Source: Rhizobium sp. JAB6 (GTDB taxonomy: Bacteria; Pseudomonadota; Alphaproteobacteria; Rhizobiales; Rhizobiaceae). From it: a DNA stretch of 64,000 nt. Location: positions 529,001-593,000 of the forward strand of contig NZ_PYJQ01000001.1 of the NCBI RefSeq assembly GCF_003024605.1, given 5' to 3'. The first letter of the stretch is position 1; each line of letters starts with the position of its first letter. Positions 27,359 to 35,906 of this stretch are shown one piece after another. The translations under genes and the position numbers were made by a program. The notes beneath the pieces were generated by a model. The model saw nothing but the letters and a program-made list of their open reading frames with translations, did not search any database and was not told where the DNA came from.

Positions 27359-28417
27359 ATGGACAGCACGGACGAACTTCTCATCGAGCGGCGCGGATCG
27401 GCCGGGATCGTCAGGCTCAACCGCCCGAAGGCGCTGAACAGCCTGACATTGCCGATGGTGCGGATCATTGCTTCCGCCTTGGACGAGTTCGCCGCCGATC
27501 CCGCAATCGCCAGCGTCATCGTCATGGGCGAGGGGGAGCGGGGCTTCTGCGCCGGCGGCGATATCCGTTTGCTGCATCGAAGCGGCAAGGAAGGCACCGA
27601 TGAAGCGGAAACCTTCTGGCGCGAGGAGTTCCTGCTCAACCACGCCATCTCGCGCTATCTCAAACCCTATGTCGTACTGATGGACGGCATCACCATGGGT
27701 GGCGGCGTCGGCCTCTCGGCCCACGGGAGCCATCGCGTCGTCACGGAGCGCACGCGCCTTGCCATGCCCGAAACCGGCATCGGCTATTTTCCGGATGTCG
27801 GCGCCACCTGGCTGCTGCCGCGCGCGCCGGGAGAGGCCGGCACTTGGATGGGCTTGACGGGCCAGACCGTCGGGGCAGCCGATGTCATTCATGCCGGTTT
27901 TGCCGATCACTGTGTCGCATCCTCCGCATTGCCGGCTCTGATCGACGTCATAGCAGCGCTGCCCGCTTCCGCCTCCGCTGCCGACGTGCACGCTCGCATC
28001 CGGACGATGGCCGTAGATGCCGGTGAAAGCCGGCTTGCGGCAAATCGTGATGTGATCGACCGGGCGTTTTCAGCAGATACGGTGGAGGAGATTATAAAGG
28101 CCTTGGCCGATGAGCCGGGAGAATTTGCCGCGGAAGCCGCAAGTGTGATTGCCAGCCGCTCGCCGACCAGCCTGAAGCTGGCCTTGCGGCTTCTAAGAGC
28201 AGGGCGAAAGAGCGCCAATCTCGCCGAATGCCTCAATCGTGAACTCGGCGCCTGTAAGGGCATATTGTATAGTCACGATTTCTACGAGGGCGTGCGCGCT
28301 GCCGTCATCGACAAGGACCGCAATCCGAAATGGTCGCCGGCGAGCCTTGCCGAAGTGACGGCTGCCGATATCGACCGCTTCTTCGTACCGGCGCAGCCGC
28401 CGCTTTTCGCAAGATAA
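27359..28417 (+). CDS. Enoyl-CoA hydratase/isomerase family protein, probable 3-hydroxyisobutyryl-CoA hydrolase
   Basis: This 352-residue crotonase-fold protein has the length and motifs of 3-hydroxyisobutyryl-CoA hydrolase, which releases 3-hydroxyisobutyrate in valine breakdown. Seen are FCAGGDIRLLHRSGKEG (oxyanion hole plus the family-specific extension), MDGITMGGGVGLSAHG, and MPETGIGYFPDVGATWLLPR, where the Glu and Asp are the hydrolase residues. Ordinary enoyl-CoA hydratases are about 260 residues and lack the C-terminal part here. The next gene encodes the enzyme for the next step of the pathway, which supports the call. AGGACAGGAG precedes the ATG. Confidence 0.86.
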   Translation: MDSTDELLIERRGSAGIVRLNRPKALNSLTLPMVRIIASALDEFAADPAIASVIVMGEGERGFCAGGDIRLLHRSGKEGTDEAETFWREEFLLNHAISRYLKPYVVLMDGITMGGGVGLSAHGSHRVVTERTRLAMPETGIGYFPDVGATWLLPRAPGEAGTWMGLTGQTVGAADVIHAGFADHCVASSALPALIDVIAALPASASAADVHARIRTMAVDAGESRLAANRDVIDRAFSADTVEEIIKALADEPGEFAAEAASVIASRSPTSLKLALRLLRAGRKSANLAECLNRELGACKGILYSHDFYEGVRAAVIDKDRNPKWSPASLAEVTAADIDRFFVPAQPPLFAR

Positions 28418-28439
28418 CCGATCATGGGAGGAAAACATC

Positions 28440-29321
28440 ATGACACGGATCGCTTTCATCGGCCTCGGCAATATGGGAGGCCCGATGGCCGCCAATCTCG
28501 TCAAGGCCGGCCATGCCGTCACAGGGTTCGACCTCTCGCATGATGTGCTGAAGGCGGCCGAAGCGTCGGGAGTAAAGCCTGCCAGCGTGCTGACGGAAGC
28601 CCTGGCGGATGCGGAAGTGGTGGTGACCATGCTGCCGAAGGGCCAGCACGTCCTGACCGTCTGGACCGATGTGCTGCGCTCCGTCCCCAAGGGAACCCTG
28701 GTGATCGACAGCTCCACGATCGATGTCGACAGCGCCCGCAAGGCACATGCGATGGCAAGCGACGCAGGCTGCCTCTCGCTCGATGCGCCGGTCTCCGGCG
28801 GTACGGGAGGTGCGGCGGCCGGGACGCTGACTTTCATGGCCGGCGGCTCGGCGGAAAGCTTCGCGGCTGCGAAGCCGCTGCTTGAGGTCATGGGCAAGAA
28901 GATCGTCCATTGCGGCGATGCCGGCGCCGGCCAGGCCGCGAAGATCTGCAACAATATGATCCTGGGTATTTCGATGATCGGCGTCTGCGAGGCCTTCGTG
29001 CTCGGCGAAAAGCTTGGCCTCTCGCACCAGGCATTGTTCGATGTCGCCTCCACGTCGTCAGGCCAGTGCTGGTCGATCAATACCCACTGCCCGGTGCCCG
29101 GTCCGGTGCCGACCTCGCCCGCCAACAACGATTACAAACCCGGCTTTGCGGCAGCGCTGATGCTGAAGGACCTGCGCCTCTCGCAGGAAGCGGCGTTGTC
29201 GAGCGGCGCGTCGACGCCTCTGGGTGCGGAAGCGGCGCAGCTCTACGCGCTCTTCGAAAAGCTCGGCAATGGCGGGCGCGATTTTTCCGCGATCATCGAG
29301 ATGTTTCGCGAGGCGAAGTGA
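28440..29321 (+). CDS. mmsB: 3-hydroxyisobutyrate dehydrogenase
   Basis: This 293-residue NAD-dependent dehydrogenase oxidises 3-hydroxyisobutyrate to methylmalonate semialdehyde in valine catabolism. The N-terminal motif FIGLGNMGGPMAANLVKAGH, the substrate-binding LDAPVSGGTGGAAAGTL, and the catalytic lysine K168 in GAGQAAKICNNM are all present. GGGAGGAAAACATC precedes the ATG. It is 22 bases after the CoA-hydrolase gene, so the two are probably cotranscribed. Related beta-hydroxyacid dehydrogenases (tartronate semialdehyde reductase) are possible but the neighbour favours the valine pathway. Confidence 0.9.
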   Translation: MTRIAFIGLGNMGGPMAANLVKAGHAVTGFDLSHDVLKAAEASGVKPASVLTEALADAEVVVTMLPKGQHVLTVWTDVLRSVPKGTLVIDSSTIDVDSARKAHAMASDAGCLSLDAPVSGGTGGAAAGTLTFMAGGSAESFAAAKPLLEVMGKKIVHCGDAGAGQAAKICNNMILGISMIGVCEAFVLGEKLGLSHQALFDVASTSSGQCWSINTHCPVPGPVPTSPANNDYKPGFAAALMLKDLRLSQEAALSSGASTPLGAEAAQLYALFEKLGNGGRDFSAIIEMFREAK

Positions 29322-29437
29322 AAAGGGCAGGATGGCTGGCGAGGTTACCGCTCGCGGGGAGAGGGCTGGGTGACGGGCCAGGCGCGAAGCTGCGGCGTCA
29401 AAGAACATGCCTGACCAGCCGTCCTCAATAACCCAAC

Positions 29438-31507
29438 TCACCGCCACATGCCGCGCATGCGCGCCCCGACATCGACGCGTACCTCCCGCGCCCGGATGGC
29501 GGCGGCGCTTTCAGCCCGCGCCTGCGGCCAGCCGCAAACCTCGAAGAACTGCAGCAAGGTTGCCGGGATGAAGCGGGTACGCGAGGCGAAGACATGCTTG
29601 TCGCCCTGTGCATGCTGGCCGTGTACGAAGAAGCGCTGCGGAATGACGAGATCGAGATTGTCTTTCGCCCGGGTCATGGCGACGTAGAGCAGCCGCCGTT
29701 CTTCCTCGATCTCGGCAGATGATCCGACGGCGAGATCGGCGGGGATGCAGCCGTCGACGGCGTTGAGGATGAAGACCTTCGTCCATTCCTGGCCCTTGGC
29801 GGAATGGATGGTCGATAAGATCAGATAGTCCTCGTCGAGCAGCGGCACCCCCGCCTGGTCGCTGGTGGCGTCTGGTGGATCGAGCGTCAGTTCGGTGAGG
29901 AAACGCTCGCGCGAGCCGTAACCCGCGGCGATCTGTTCGAGCTGGACGAGATCCGCCTGGCGGGTCGCCGCATCCTCATGCGCGCGCTCCAGATGCGGCT
30001 CGTACCATTGGCGGACCAGGCCGATTTCCGCCGGCCATCCGGCTTTGCCGCTTTTGATCTCGCGCATCGTTTCGACAAAAGCGGTCCAATCGTCTCCTGT
30101 GCGCGGTGGCGGCGGGAGTTCGGTTAGCGCCGTGATCGGGCTCGCCTCTTCGCCGATCTGGTCGAGCACGCGCTGCGCGGTGGAGGGGCCGACACCGGGC
30201 AAGAGCTGCATCAGCCGGAACCCCGCCACACGGTCGCGCGGGTTTTGGGCGAAGCGCAGCGCCGCCAGCATGTCCTTGACATGGGCGCTATCGAGAAACT
30301 TGAGGCCGCCAAATTTGACGAAGGGAATGTTGCGCCGGGTGAGTTCCACTTCCAGCGGGCCGCTATGGCTCGAGGTGCGGAAGAGCACCGCCTGTTGCTT
30401 GAGCCGTGTGCCGCCCTCGCGATTTTCCAATATCTGGTCGGCGATGTAGCGCGCCTGGTCGGCCTCGTCGCGCACCGTCACCAGCCGCGGCCGCTCGGTG
30501 CTTTGCCGCTCGGTGCGCAGGTTCTTAGTGAAGCGCTCCGAGGCGAGATCGATCACGGCATTGGCGGCTGCCAGGATCGGCTGCGTCGAGCGGTAATTGC
30601 GGTCGAGCGTCACGATATCGGCAGAGGGCGTGAAAGCCTTGGGAAAATCGAGAATATTGCGTACGGTCGCGGCACGGAAGGAATAGATCGATTGCGCATC
30701 GTCGCCGACGACGGTCAGCCCGCGGCCATCGGGCTTGAGCGCCAGCAGGATGGAAGATTGCAGCCGGTTGGTGTCCTGATATTCGTCGACAAGCACATGA
30801 TCGAAACGGCTGCCGATGTCCTCGGCGATCAGCGGCTCCTGCAGCATATGCGCCCAATAGAGCAGCAGGTCGTCGTAGTCGAGCACGTTCTGCGCCTGTT
30901 TCGCCTCGACATAACAGGCGAAAAGATCGCGCAGCTGCTGCTCCCACATGGCGCACCAGGGGAAATGATCGCGCAGCACGCCATCGAGGGGCGCTTCCGC
31001 ATTGACGGAGCGTGAGTAGATGGCAAGACATGTCGCCTTGGTCGGGAAGCGGTTCTCCGTCTTGGAAAAGCCGAGGTCGTGACGCGCAAGGTTCATCAAG
31101 TCGGCGCTGTCTTCCCGGTCGTGGATCGTGAAGGCCGGGTCGATGCCGATCTGTTCCGCATAGTCCCGCAGCAGGCGCGCGCCGATGCCGTGAAACGTGC
31201 CGCTCCAGGCCAGCGCGTCGGCGGTAATCCCGGCATTCGCACCCAGCACCTCGCGGCAGATGCGCTCGACGCGGCGGCCCATTTCGGCGGCGGCGCGGCG
31301 CGAAAAGGTCATCAGCAGGATGCGGCGCGGATCGGCGCCCTTGACGATCAGATGCGCGACACGATGGGCAAGCGTATTCGTCTTGCCGGAGCCGGCTCCG
31401 GCGATGACGAGCAGCGGCCCTGCAATATGACCGTCGCCTGCAGTCGTGCCATGTTCCACCGCCAGCCTTTGCTCCGGGTTCAGCTTTTCCAGATAGGCGG
31501 CGGTCAT
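29438..31507 (-). CDS. UvrD/Rep-type ATP-dependent DNA helicase, probably SOS-controlled
   Basis: This 689-residue superfamily 1A helicase has Walker A AGAGSGKTNT (K42), motif II VDEYQDTN, motif III GDDAQSIYSFR, motif IV DRNYRSTQPIL, and motifs V/VI STIHSAKGQEWTKVF and RLLYVAMTRAKDNLDL. Such enzymes unwind DNA in repair and replication restart. The ATG at 31507 is preceded by AGGAG; a TTG three bases upstream is less likely. An SOS box lies about 80 bases upstream. The protein is shorter than typical UvrD (about 720-850) and is one of several UvrD-like helicases expected in rhizobia, so I do not assign uvrD itself. Confidence 0.88.
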   Translation of the reverse strand: MTAAYLEKLNPEQRLAVEHGTTAGDGHIAGPLLVIAGAGSGKTNTLAHRVAHLIVKGADPRRILLMTFSRRAAAEMGRRVERICREVLGANAGITADALAWSGTFHGIGARLLRDYAEQIGIDPAFTIHDREDSADLMNLARHDLGFSKTENRFPTKATCLAIYSRSVNAEAPLDGVLRDHFPWCAMWEQQLRDLFACYVEAKQAQNVLDYDDLLLYWAHMLQEPLIAEDIGSRFDHVLVDEYQDTNRLQSSILLALKPDGRGLTVVGDDAQSIYSFRAATVRNILDFPKAFTPSADIVTLDRNYRSTQPILAAANAVIDLASERFTKNLRTERQSTERPRLVTVRDEADQARYIADQILENREGGTRLKQQAVLFRTSSHSGPLEVELTRRNIPFVKFGGLKFLDSAHVKDMLAALRFAQNPRDRVAGFRLMQLLPGVGPSTAQRVLDQIGEEASPITALTELPPPPRTGDDWTAFVETMREIKSGKAGWPAEIGLVRQWYEPHLERAHEDAATRQADLVQLEQIAAGYGSRERFLTELTLDPPDATSDQAGVPLLDEDYLILSTIHSAKGQEWTKVFILNAVDGCIPADLAVGSSAEIEEERRLLYVAMTRAKDNLDLVIPQRFFVHGQHAQGDKHVFASRTRFIPATLLQFFEVCGWPQARAESAAAIRAREVRVDVGARMRGMWR

Positions 31508-31583
31508 CAACTCTCCTGAATACCTCCGGCGGCAGATGCGGAGCGCGAAATGCGGCGAATCGCAAGCGCGAAAATATAGGGAC

Positions 31584-31598
31584 GTTCTATGGATGTTC
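31584..31598. promoter_or_regulatory. Alpha-proteobacterial LexA (SOS) box upstream of the helicase
   Basis: The direct repeat GTTC-N7-GTTC (GTTC at 31584-31587 and 31595-31598) is an exact match to the LexA box of alpha-proteobacteria. It lies 77-91 bases upstream of the helicase start, inside the divergent spacer (31508-31782), which holds no gene. Confidence 0.7.
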
Positions 31599-31782
31599 CG
31601 AATCGCTAAAGCCTGTCAAGATTAACGGGCCGCGCACGCGGATGTGACCTCTGGCGCAAGAATCTTATACGGATTTGCGCGGGTCCGGCTCGAAAAGGAC
31701 TTTCCTCGTGCTTATGTATCATTTTGGCGCAGCATTTTGAGTTTTTGGGGCTTGGTAGTGCGTGGAATGAAGGTTTCAAAAC

Positions 31783-32658
31783 ATGAACGAAACGATTGCC
31801 ACCGGGCTCTATCTGCCTAGCGGCCTCGTGGCTTTGCCGGACGGCCGCCTGGCGGTCGTGGAAATGGATGCCAGTCGCCGCTGTCTGAAACTTTTCGACG
31901 CAGGCGGCGTACCGCAGGAATTATGCCGGATCGGCGGCCGGCCGATGGGGATCGCCGTCGATGGTGACGGATGTTTCTGGGTAGCCAACGGCCCGGAAAA
32001 TTCCCTTGTCAGATTGTCGGCGCAAGGGCGCGTCCTGCAAGTCATCGAGGGTAGCGCGGATGGTCCGTTTCTTCATCCGAACGCACTCGCTTTCGGACCG
32101 GACGGGCTGCTTTACATGACCGATTCCGGCATCCGTCTGGCCAATCTTCTCGAAGGCGGCCACATCCATCCAGATTTCTTCAAGGCAGCTTATAACGGCT
32201 GCGTCTATCAGATCGATCCGGCAGAGGGCCGGGTCATCCGGGTCCTGGCGGCCGGCTTGCTCTTTGCGAGCGGCATTGCTTTCGATGCCGAGGGATTGCT
32301 CTACTATAGCGAAACGCTGACCGGAAAAATCTATCGGCAGGTCGTGGGCGGCAGACAGGAAATGTTTCTCCAGTCGATGACATCCCCTGCCGTCAATGCG
32401 CTGCGCGGGCCGGCGGGCCTCGCCTTCGATCGCAGCGGCATGCTGTATTGCGCCATGTACGGCCTGGGGGAAATCTCCCTGGTAGACGCCGAGGGAAAAA
32501 TGGCCGGCCATATCCGCACCGGCGGCACAAGGCCAGCCAATATCGCCTTTACCGTTGACGGCAAGCACCTGCTCGTCAGCGAGCAGGAAAACGGTGTCGT
32601 GGAAAAGATTACGGCCCCGCGCCCGGGCCTGCCCTTGCATATGCCGCCGATTTCGTAA
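31783..32658 (+). CDS. SMP-30/Vgb-like six-bladed beta-propeller protein
   Basis: This 291-residue protein has repeated beta-propeller blades with patterns such as LPSGLVALPDGRLAVVEMD, HPNALAFGPDGLLYMTDSG, FASGIAFDAEGLLYYSET and GPAGLAFDRSGMLYCAM. This is typical of the SMP-30/gluconolactonase/LRE and virginiamycin B lyase-like group, which includes lactonases and many proteins of unknown role. No signal peptide is seen, so it should be cytoplasmic. The neighbours do not suggest a pathway. It ends 11 bases before a strong terminator and is otherwise a single-gene unit. Confidence 0.75.
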   Translation: MNETIATGLYLPSGLVALPDGRLAVVEMDASRRCLKLFDAGGVPQELCRIGGRPMGIAVDGDGCFWVANGPENSLVRLSAQGRVLQVIEGSADGPFLHPNALAFGPDGLLYMTDSGIRLANLLEGGHIHPDFFKAAYNGCVYQIDPAEGRVIRVLAAGLLFASGIAFDAEGLLYYSETLTGKIYRQVVGGRQEMFLQSMTSPAVNALRGPAGLAFDRSGMLYCAMYGLGEISLVDAEGKMAGHIRTGGTRPANIAFTVDGKHLLVSEQENGVVEKITAPRPGLPLHMPPIS

Positions 32659-32668
32659 GGCAGCTGGC

Positions 32669-32699
32669 GGACATGCCCGGAAGCCGGGCATGTCCTCTT
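32669..32699 (+). terminator. Terminator after the beta-propeller gene
   Basis: A perfect 12-base stem (GGACATGCCCGG at 32669-32680 with its complement at 32684-32695) and a three-base loop is followed by TCTTTTC. It separates this gene from the convergent secDF gene. Confidence 0.88.
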
Positions 32700-32707
32700 T
32701 TCATTCG

Positions 32708-35260
32708 TTACGCGGCAGGAATCTGCTTGTCTTTACCGGACTTGCCATCCGGCGATGCCGTATCATTGGCGACCGGCTTGGCATGGCGGCGACGCCAGTC
32801 GCCGAGGAACAGCAGGATCGGCGCCGCAATAAAGACCGACGAAGCGCCAGCGACGAGGATGCCGAACACCATCGGGATCGCGAAGCTGGAGACGGCGCTG
32901 CCGCCCCAGATCGCCATCGGCACCAGCGCCAGGAAGGCGGTGGCGTTGGTATAGAGGCTTCGCGCCAGGGTCTCGTTGATCGACTTGTCGATGATATCGC
33001 GCAGCGGCATCGACTTGTAGAGCCGCATGTTTTCACGCATGCGGTCATAGACCACGACCTTGTCATTCACCGAATATCCCACGAGCGTCAGGATCGCGGC
33101 GATGGCCGTCAGGTTGAAATCGAGGCCGGTGATCGCGAAGAAGCCGATCGCCTTGGTGACGTCGAGCACCAGCGTGACGATGGCGCCGACCGCGAACGGC
33201 CATTCGAAGCGATACCAGATGTAGAACAGCATCGCCAGGCTGGCGATTACGACCGACAGGATGCCGGCCCAGGCAAGCTCGCCCGAGACCTTCGGACCGA
33301 TGACATCGGTGCCTTCGATGGTTGCGCTCGGGTCGATTTTGACGATTTCCGCCTTGAGCTTGGTCACTGCCGCTGTCTGCGCTTCCTCGCCGCCGTCCTG
33401 ACGCTGGGCGCGGACAAGAAGGCTGTTGTTGTCGCCGAAGGATTGCAGTGCGATTTCGCCGAGGCCGAGCGTGTTCAGGCCCGCGCGGAACGTCGCCAGA
33501 TCGGCCGCCTCCTTGGTCTTGACCGACATCTGGATGCCGCCGCGGAAATCGACGCCATAGTTGAGGCCCGGATGGATGAACAGCACTACCGAGGCGATCG
33601 ACAGGATCGCCGAGACGGTGACGCCGAAGAAGCGGGCCTTCATGAACTGGATGTGCTTGTCATAGGGGCTGAAGGGGATCAGCGGCCTGATGTTGATCAC
33701 CTTCAGCTTGCGGCGACGGGTGATGGCGATCATCACGACGCGCACGAAGGCGACGGAGGTGAACATCGAGATGATGAGGCCGAGACCCATGGTCACGGCA
33801 AAGCCGCGAACCGGGCCGGAGCCGAAGTAGAACAGGATGGCGGCCGCGATCAACGCCGTCATGTTGCCGTCGATGATCGTCGAGTATGCCTTCTTGAAGC
33901 CATTATCGATGGCGGCGAAGGCGCCTCGGCCCTTGCGGGTTTCTTCGCGGATGCGCTCGTTGATGAGGACGTTGGCATCGACCGCAAGGCCGATACCAAG
34001 GACGATACCGGCGATGCCGGGAAGCGTCAGCGTAGCGCCGACAAGCGTCAGGGCCGAGAAGGTCAGGACCGTGTGGATGAGCAGCGCGACATTGGCGAGG
34101 ATACCCCACGCGCCGTAGAGCACGAAGATGAAGGCGGCAACGAGGACGAAGCCGAGCAGGCCGCTGTAGATACCTTTCTGGATCGCGTCGCTGCCGAGGT
34201 CGGCGCCGACGGTGCGCTCTTCGATGACCGTCAGCTTGGCCGGCAGGGCGCCGGCGCGCAGCAGAGCTGCAAGCGTGGTGGCGCTCTCCGCGGTGAAGTT
34301 GCCGGAGATCTGGCCCGAACCGCCGGTGATCGGCTCGCGGATATTCGGCGCGCTCAGCACCTTGTTGTCGAGGACGATCGCGAACGGCTTGCCGACATTT
34401 TCGCGGGTGATTTCGGCAAAGCGGTTGGCGCCGGCGCTGTCGAAGCGGAAGGTGACGAGCGGCTCGTGCGTGTTCGGATCGAAGCTGACGCGGGCGTCCG
34501 TCAGACGGTCGCCGGACAGTTCGATGCGGTCGAGAACCGGATAGCTGTGGCCCTGCTCGTCCTTCATGATGGTGACGCCGGGAGGCGGATTGTTCGGATC
34601 GGCATTGTCGGCCAGCAGGTGGAAGGACATCTTCGCGGTCGAACCGAGAAGTTCGCGCAGATGCGACGGATCCTGCGCGCCCGGAAGCTGGACGAGAACG
34701 CGGTTGGGGCCGACGCGCTGAATGGTCGGCTCGGCAACGCCCACCTGGTCGACGCGCTTGCGGATGACCTCGAGGCTCTGCTGGACGGCGGAATCGACGT
34801 TGGCGGAAATGCCGGCCTGCGAGAAGGACATCGCGATCGTCGCGCCATTCGGCGTGATGTTGAGATCGGACTGACCAGCCGAGAGGCCCGACGTGATCGT
34901 ATTGGCAAGCGTGCGCAACTGCGTGACCGCGTCACCACTTTGCGAGGGATCGGTGAGCGTCACGACGATCTGATCGCCGCTGCGCACGATCGAGCGGGTC
35001 TGGATGTTCTTGTCGCGCAGCACGCGGCGGGCGTCCTGCTGCAGCGATTGCAGCCGGCCGTTCGTCAGGTCCTTCTCGTCGACTTCTAGGACGAGATAGG
35101 AACCGCCGCGAAGGTCGAGGCCGAGCGAAACCTGGCTATGCGGCAGCCAGGAAGGGATCTTGCTGAGAACCGACGGCGGCAGCGCGTTCGGCAGCGCGAT
35201 CAGAAAGCCGATGACGATGATCACTGTATAAAGTGCCACGAGCCATGGTGATGTACGCAT
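32708..35260 (-). CDS. secDF: SecD-SecF fusion, protein translocase accessory subunit
   Basis: This 850-residue inner-membrane protein joins SecD and SecF in one chain. The SecD half has the first span near residues 7-26, a large periplasmic domain including VSLGLDLRGGSYLVLEVD, and the conserved membrane block LPGIAGIVLGIGLAVDANVLINERIREE. The SecF half begins near residue 520 with its own periplasmic LNYGVDFRGGIQMSV and ends with VGYSVNDKVVVYDRMREN. SecDF uses the proton gradient to help SecYEG pull proteins across the membrane. The ATG at 35260 starts the first span; upstream in-frame codons encode basic, unrelated sequence. Fused SecDF is common in rhizobia. Confidence 0.94.
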   Translation of the reverse strand: MRTSPWLVALYTVIIVIGFLIALPNALPPSVLSKIPSWLPHSQVSLGLDLRGGSYLVLEVDEKDLTNGRLQSLQQDARRVLRDKNIQTRSIVRSGDQIVVTLTDPSQSGDAVTQLRTLANTITSGLSAGQSDLNITPNGATIAMSFSQAGISANVDSAVQQSLEVIRKRVDQVGVAEPTIQRVGPNRVLVQLPGAQDPSHLRELLGSTAKMSFHLLADNADPNNPPPGVTIMKDEQGHSYPVLDRIELSGDRLTDARVSFDPNTHEPLVTFRFDSAGANRFAEITRENVGKPFAIVLDNKVLSAPNIREPITGGSGQISGNFTAESATTLAALLRAGALPAKLTVIEERTVGADLGSDAIQKGIYSGLLGFVLVAAFIFVLYGAWGILANVALLIHTVLTFSALTLVGATLTLPGIAGIVLGIGLAVDANVLINERIREETRKGRGAFAAIDNGFKKAYSTIIDGNMTALIAAAILFYFGSGPVRGFAVTMGLGLIISMFTSVAFVRVVMIAITRRRKLKVINIRPLIPFSPYDKHIQFMKARFFGVTVSAILSIASVVLFIHPGLNYGVDFRGGIQMSVKTKEAADLATFRAGLNTLGLGEIALQSFGDNNSLLVRAQRQDGGEEAQTAAVTKLKAEIVKIDPSATIEGTDVIGPKVSGELAWAGILSVVIASLAMLFYIWYRFEWPFAVGAIVTLVLDVTKAIGFFAITGLDFNLTAIAAILTLVGYSVNDKVVVYDRMRENMRLYKSMPLRDIIDKSINETLARSLYTNATAFLALVPMAIWGGSAVSSFAIPMVFGILVAGASSVFIAAPILLFLGDWRRRHAKPVANDTASPDGKSGKDKQIPAA

Positions 35261-35349
35261 GGGTATTATCCTTGAAAATAGGCTTATGCCGACGGCCTGG
35301 CCGCGGACTTGAGGTCTTGTCGGAAATGCGGCGCATGCGCGCCAAACGC

Positions 35350-35769
35350 TTAGAGGAGCGTACCTGGAGGCGCGCGAGCGAGATAGGCGCGAAACGCCAG
35401 CGATTCCAGCCGCGCGGCATGGTTCGGGCGGCTCACCTGCCACGAGGTTGCCGGATATCCGAGGGTGGGGAGGGCGCTAAGCGTTGCAGGCCCCATGTCG
35501 TGCCACGTCGCCTTCGGCGCCACCAGCCGGTCGGCAACGACGATACCGCGTATTGGATCGCGCAGGGACAGATAGAGCGGCTGGCTGTCCTTGCCCGAGG
35601 AGAGGGCTTCGGCATCGGCGCGCGTGGCAAGATTGATGCCGCCGCCGAGCGCCAGTCCGATATAGGCGAAAAATGCGACGAACAGCGAAGCGATCACGCG
35701 CGCTCCGGCGCGGTGCGTCCTCTCGTCTCTATCTTCGCTGTCGGCGGCGCCGAATTCGAGCGGGCTCAA
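35350..35769 (-). CDS. Small membrane-anchored protein of unknown function
   Basis: I do not recognise this protein of up to 139 residues. After a charged N-terminus, one hydrophobic span (VIASLFVAFFAYIGLALGGG) is followed by about 95 residues that would face the periplasm, including LYLSLRDPIRGIVVADRLV. The TTG at 35769 has a weak ribosome-binding site. A GTG at 35697, with GGAG five bases before it, would give a 115-residue protein starting at the span, and may be the real start. It lies 89 bases upstream of secDF on the same strand, so it may share its promoter. A rightward frame across the same bases has no recognisable content. Confidence 0.5.
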   Translation of the reverse strand: MSPLEFGAADSEDRDERTHRAGARVIASLFVAFFAYIGLALGGGINLATRADAEALSSGKDSQPLYLSLRDPIRGIVVADRLVAPKATWHDMGPATLSALPTLGYPATSWQVSRPNHAARLESLAFRAYLARAPPGTLL

Positions 35770-35906
35770 CGGTCCAAAATGCCTTCATTCCTTTGCTGGA
35801 GCGAACTCCGGCGGTTTGGTCATGATATCAGGACGCCTGGCGTCTTCCTAGTAACGACTGTCATGATGCAGTTGCACGAGCCGGTCAACACTCTCGCCCC
35901 GATTTC

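Noticed and set aside
29322..29437. A GC-rich stretch that resembles part of the palindromic repeat
   Set aside because: Only one weak arm-like block (CGGGGAGAGGG) is present and no stem of useful length forms.
32555..35089. An 844-codon rightward open frame opposite secDF
   Set aside because: Low-complexity, very charged translation; the leftward frame encodes an unmistakable SecDF.
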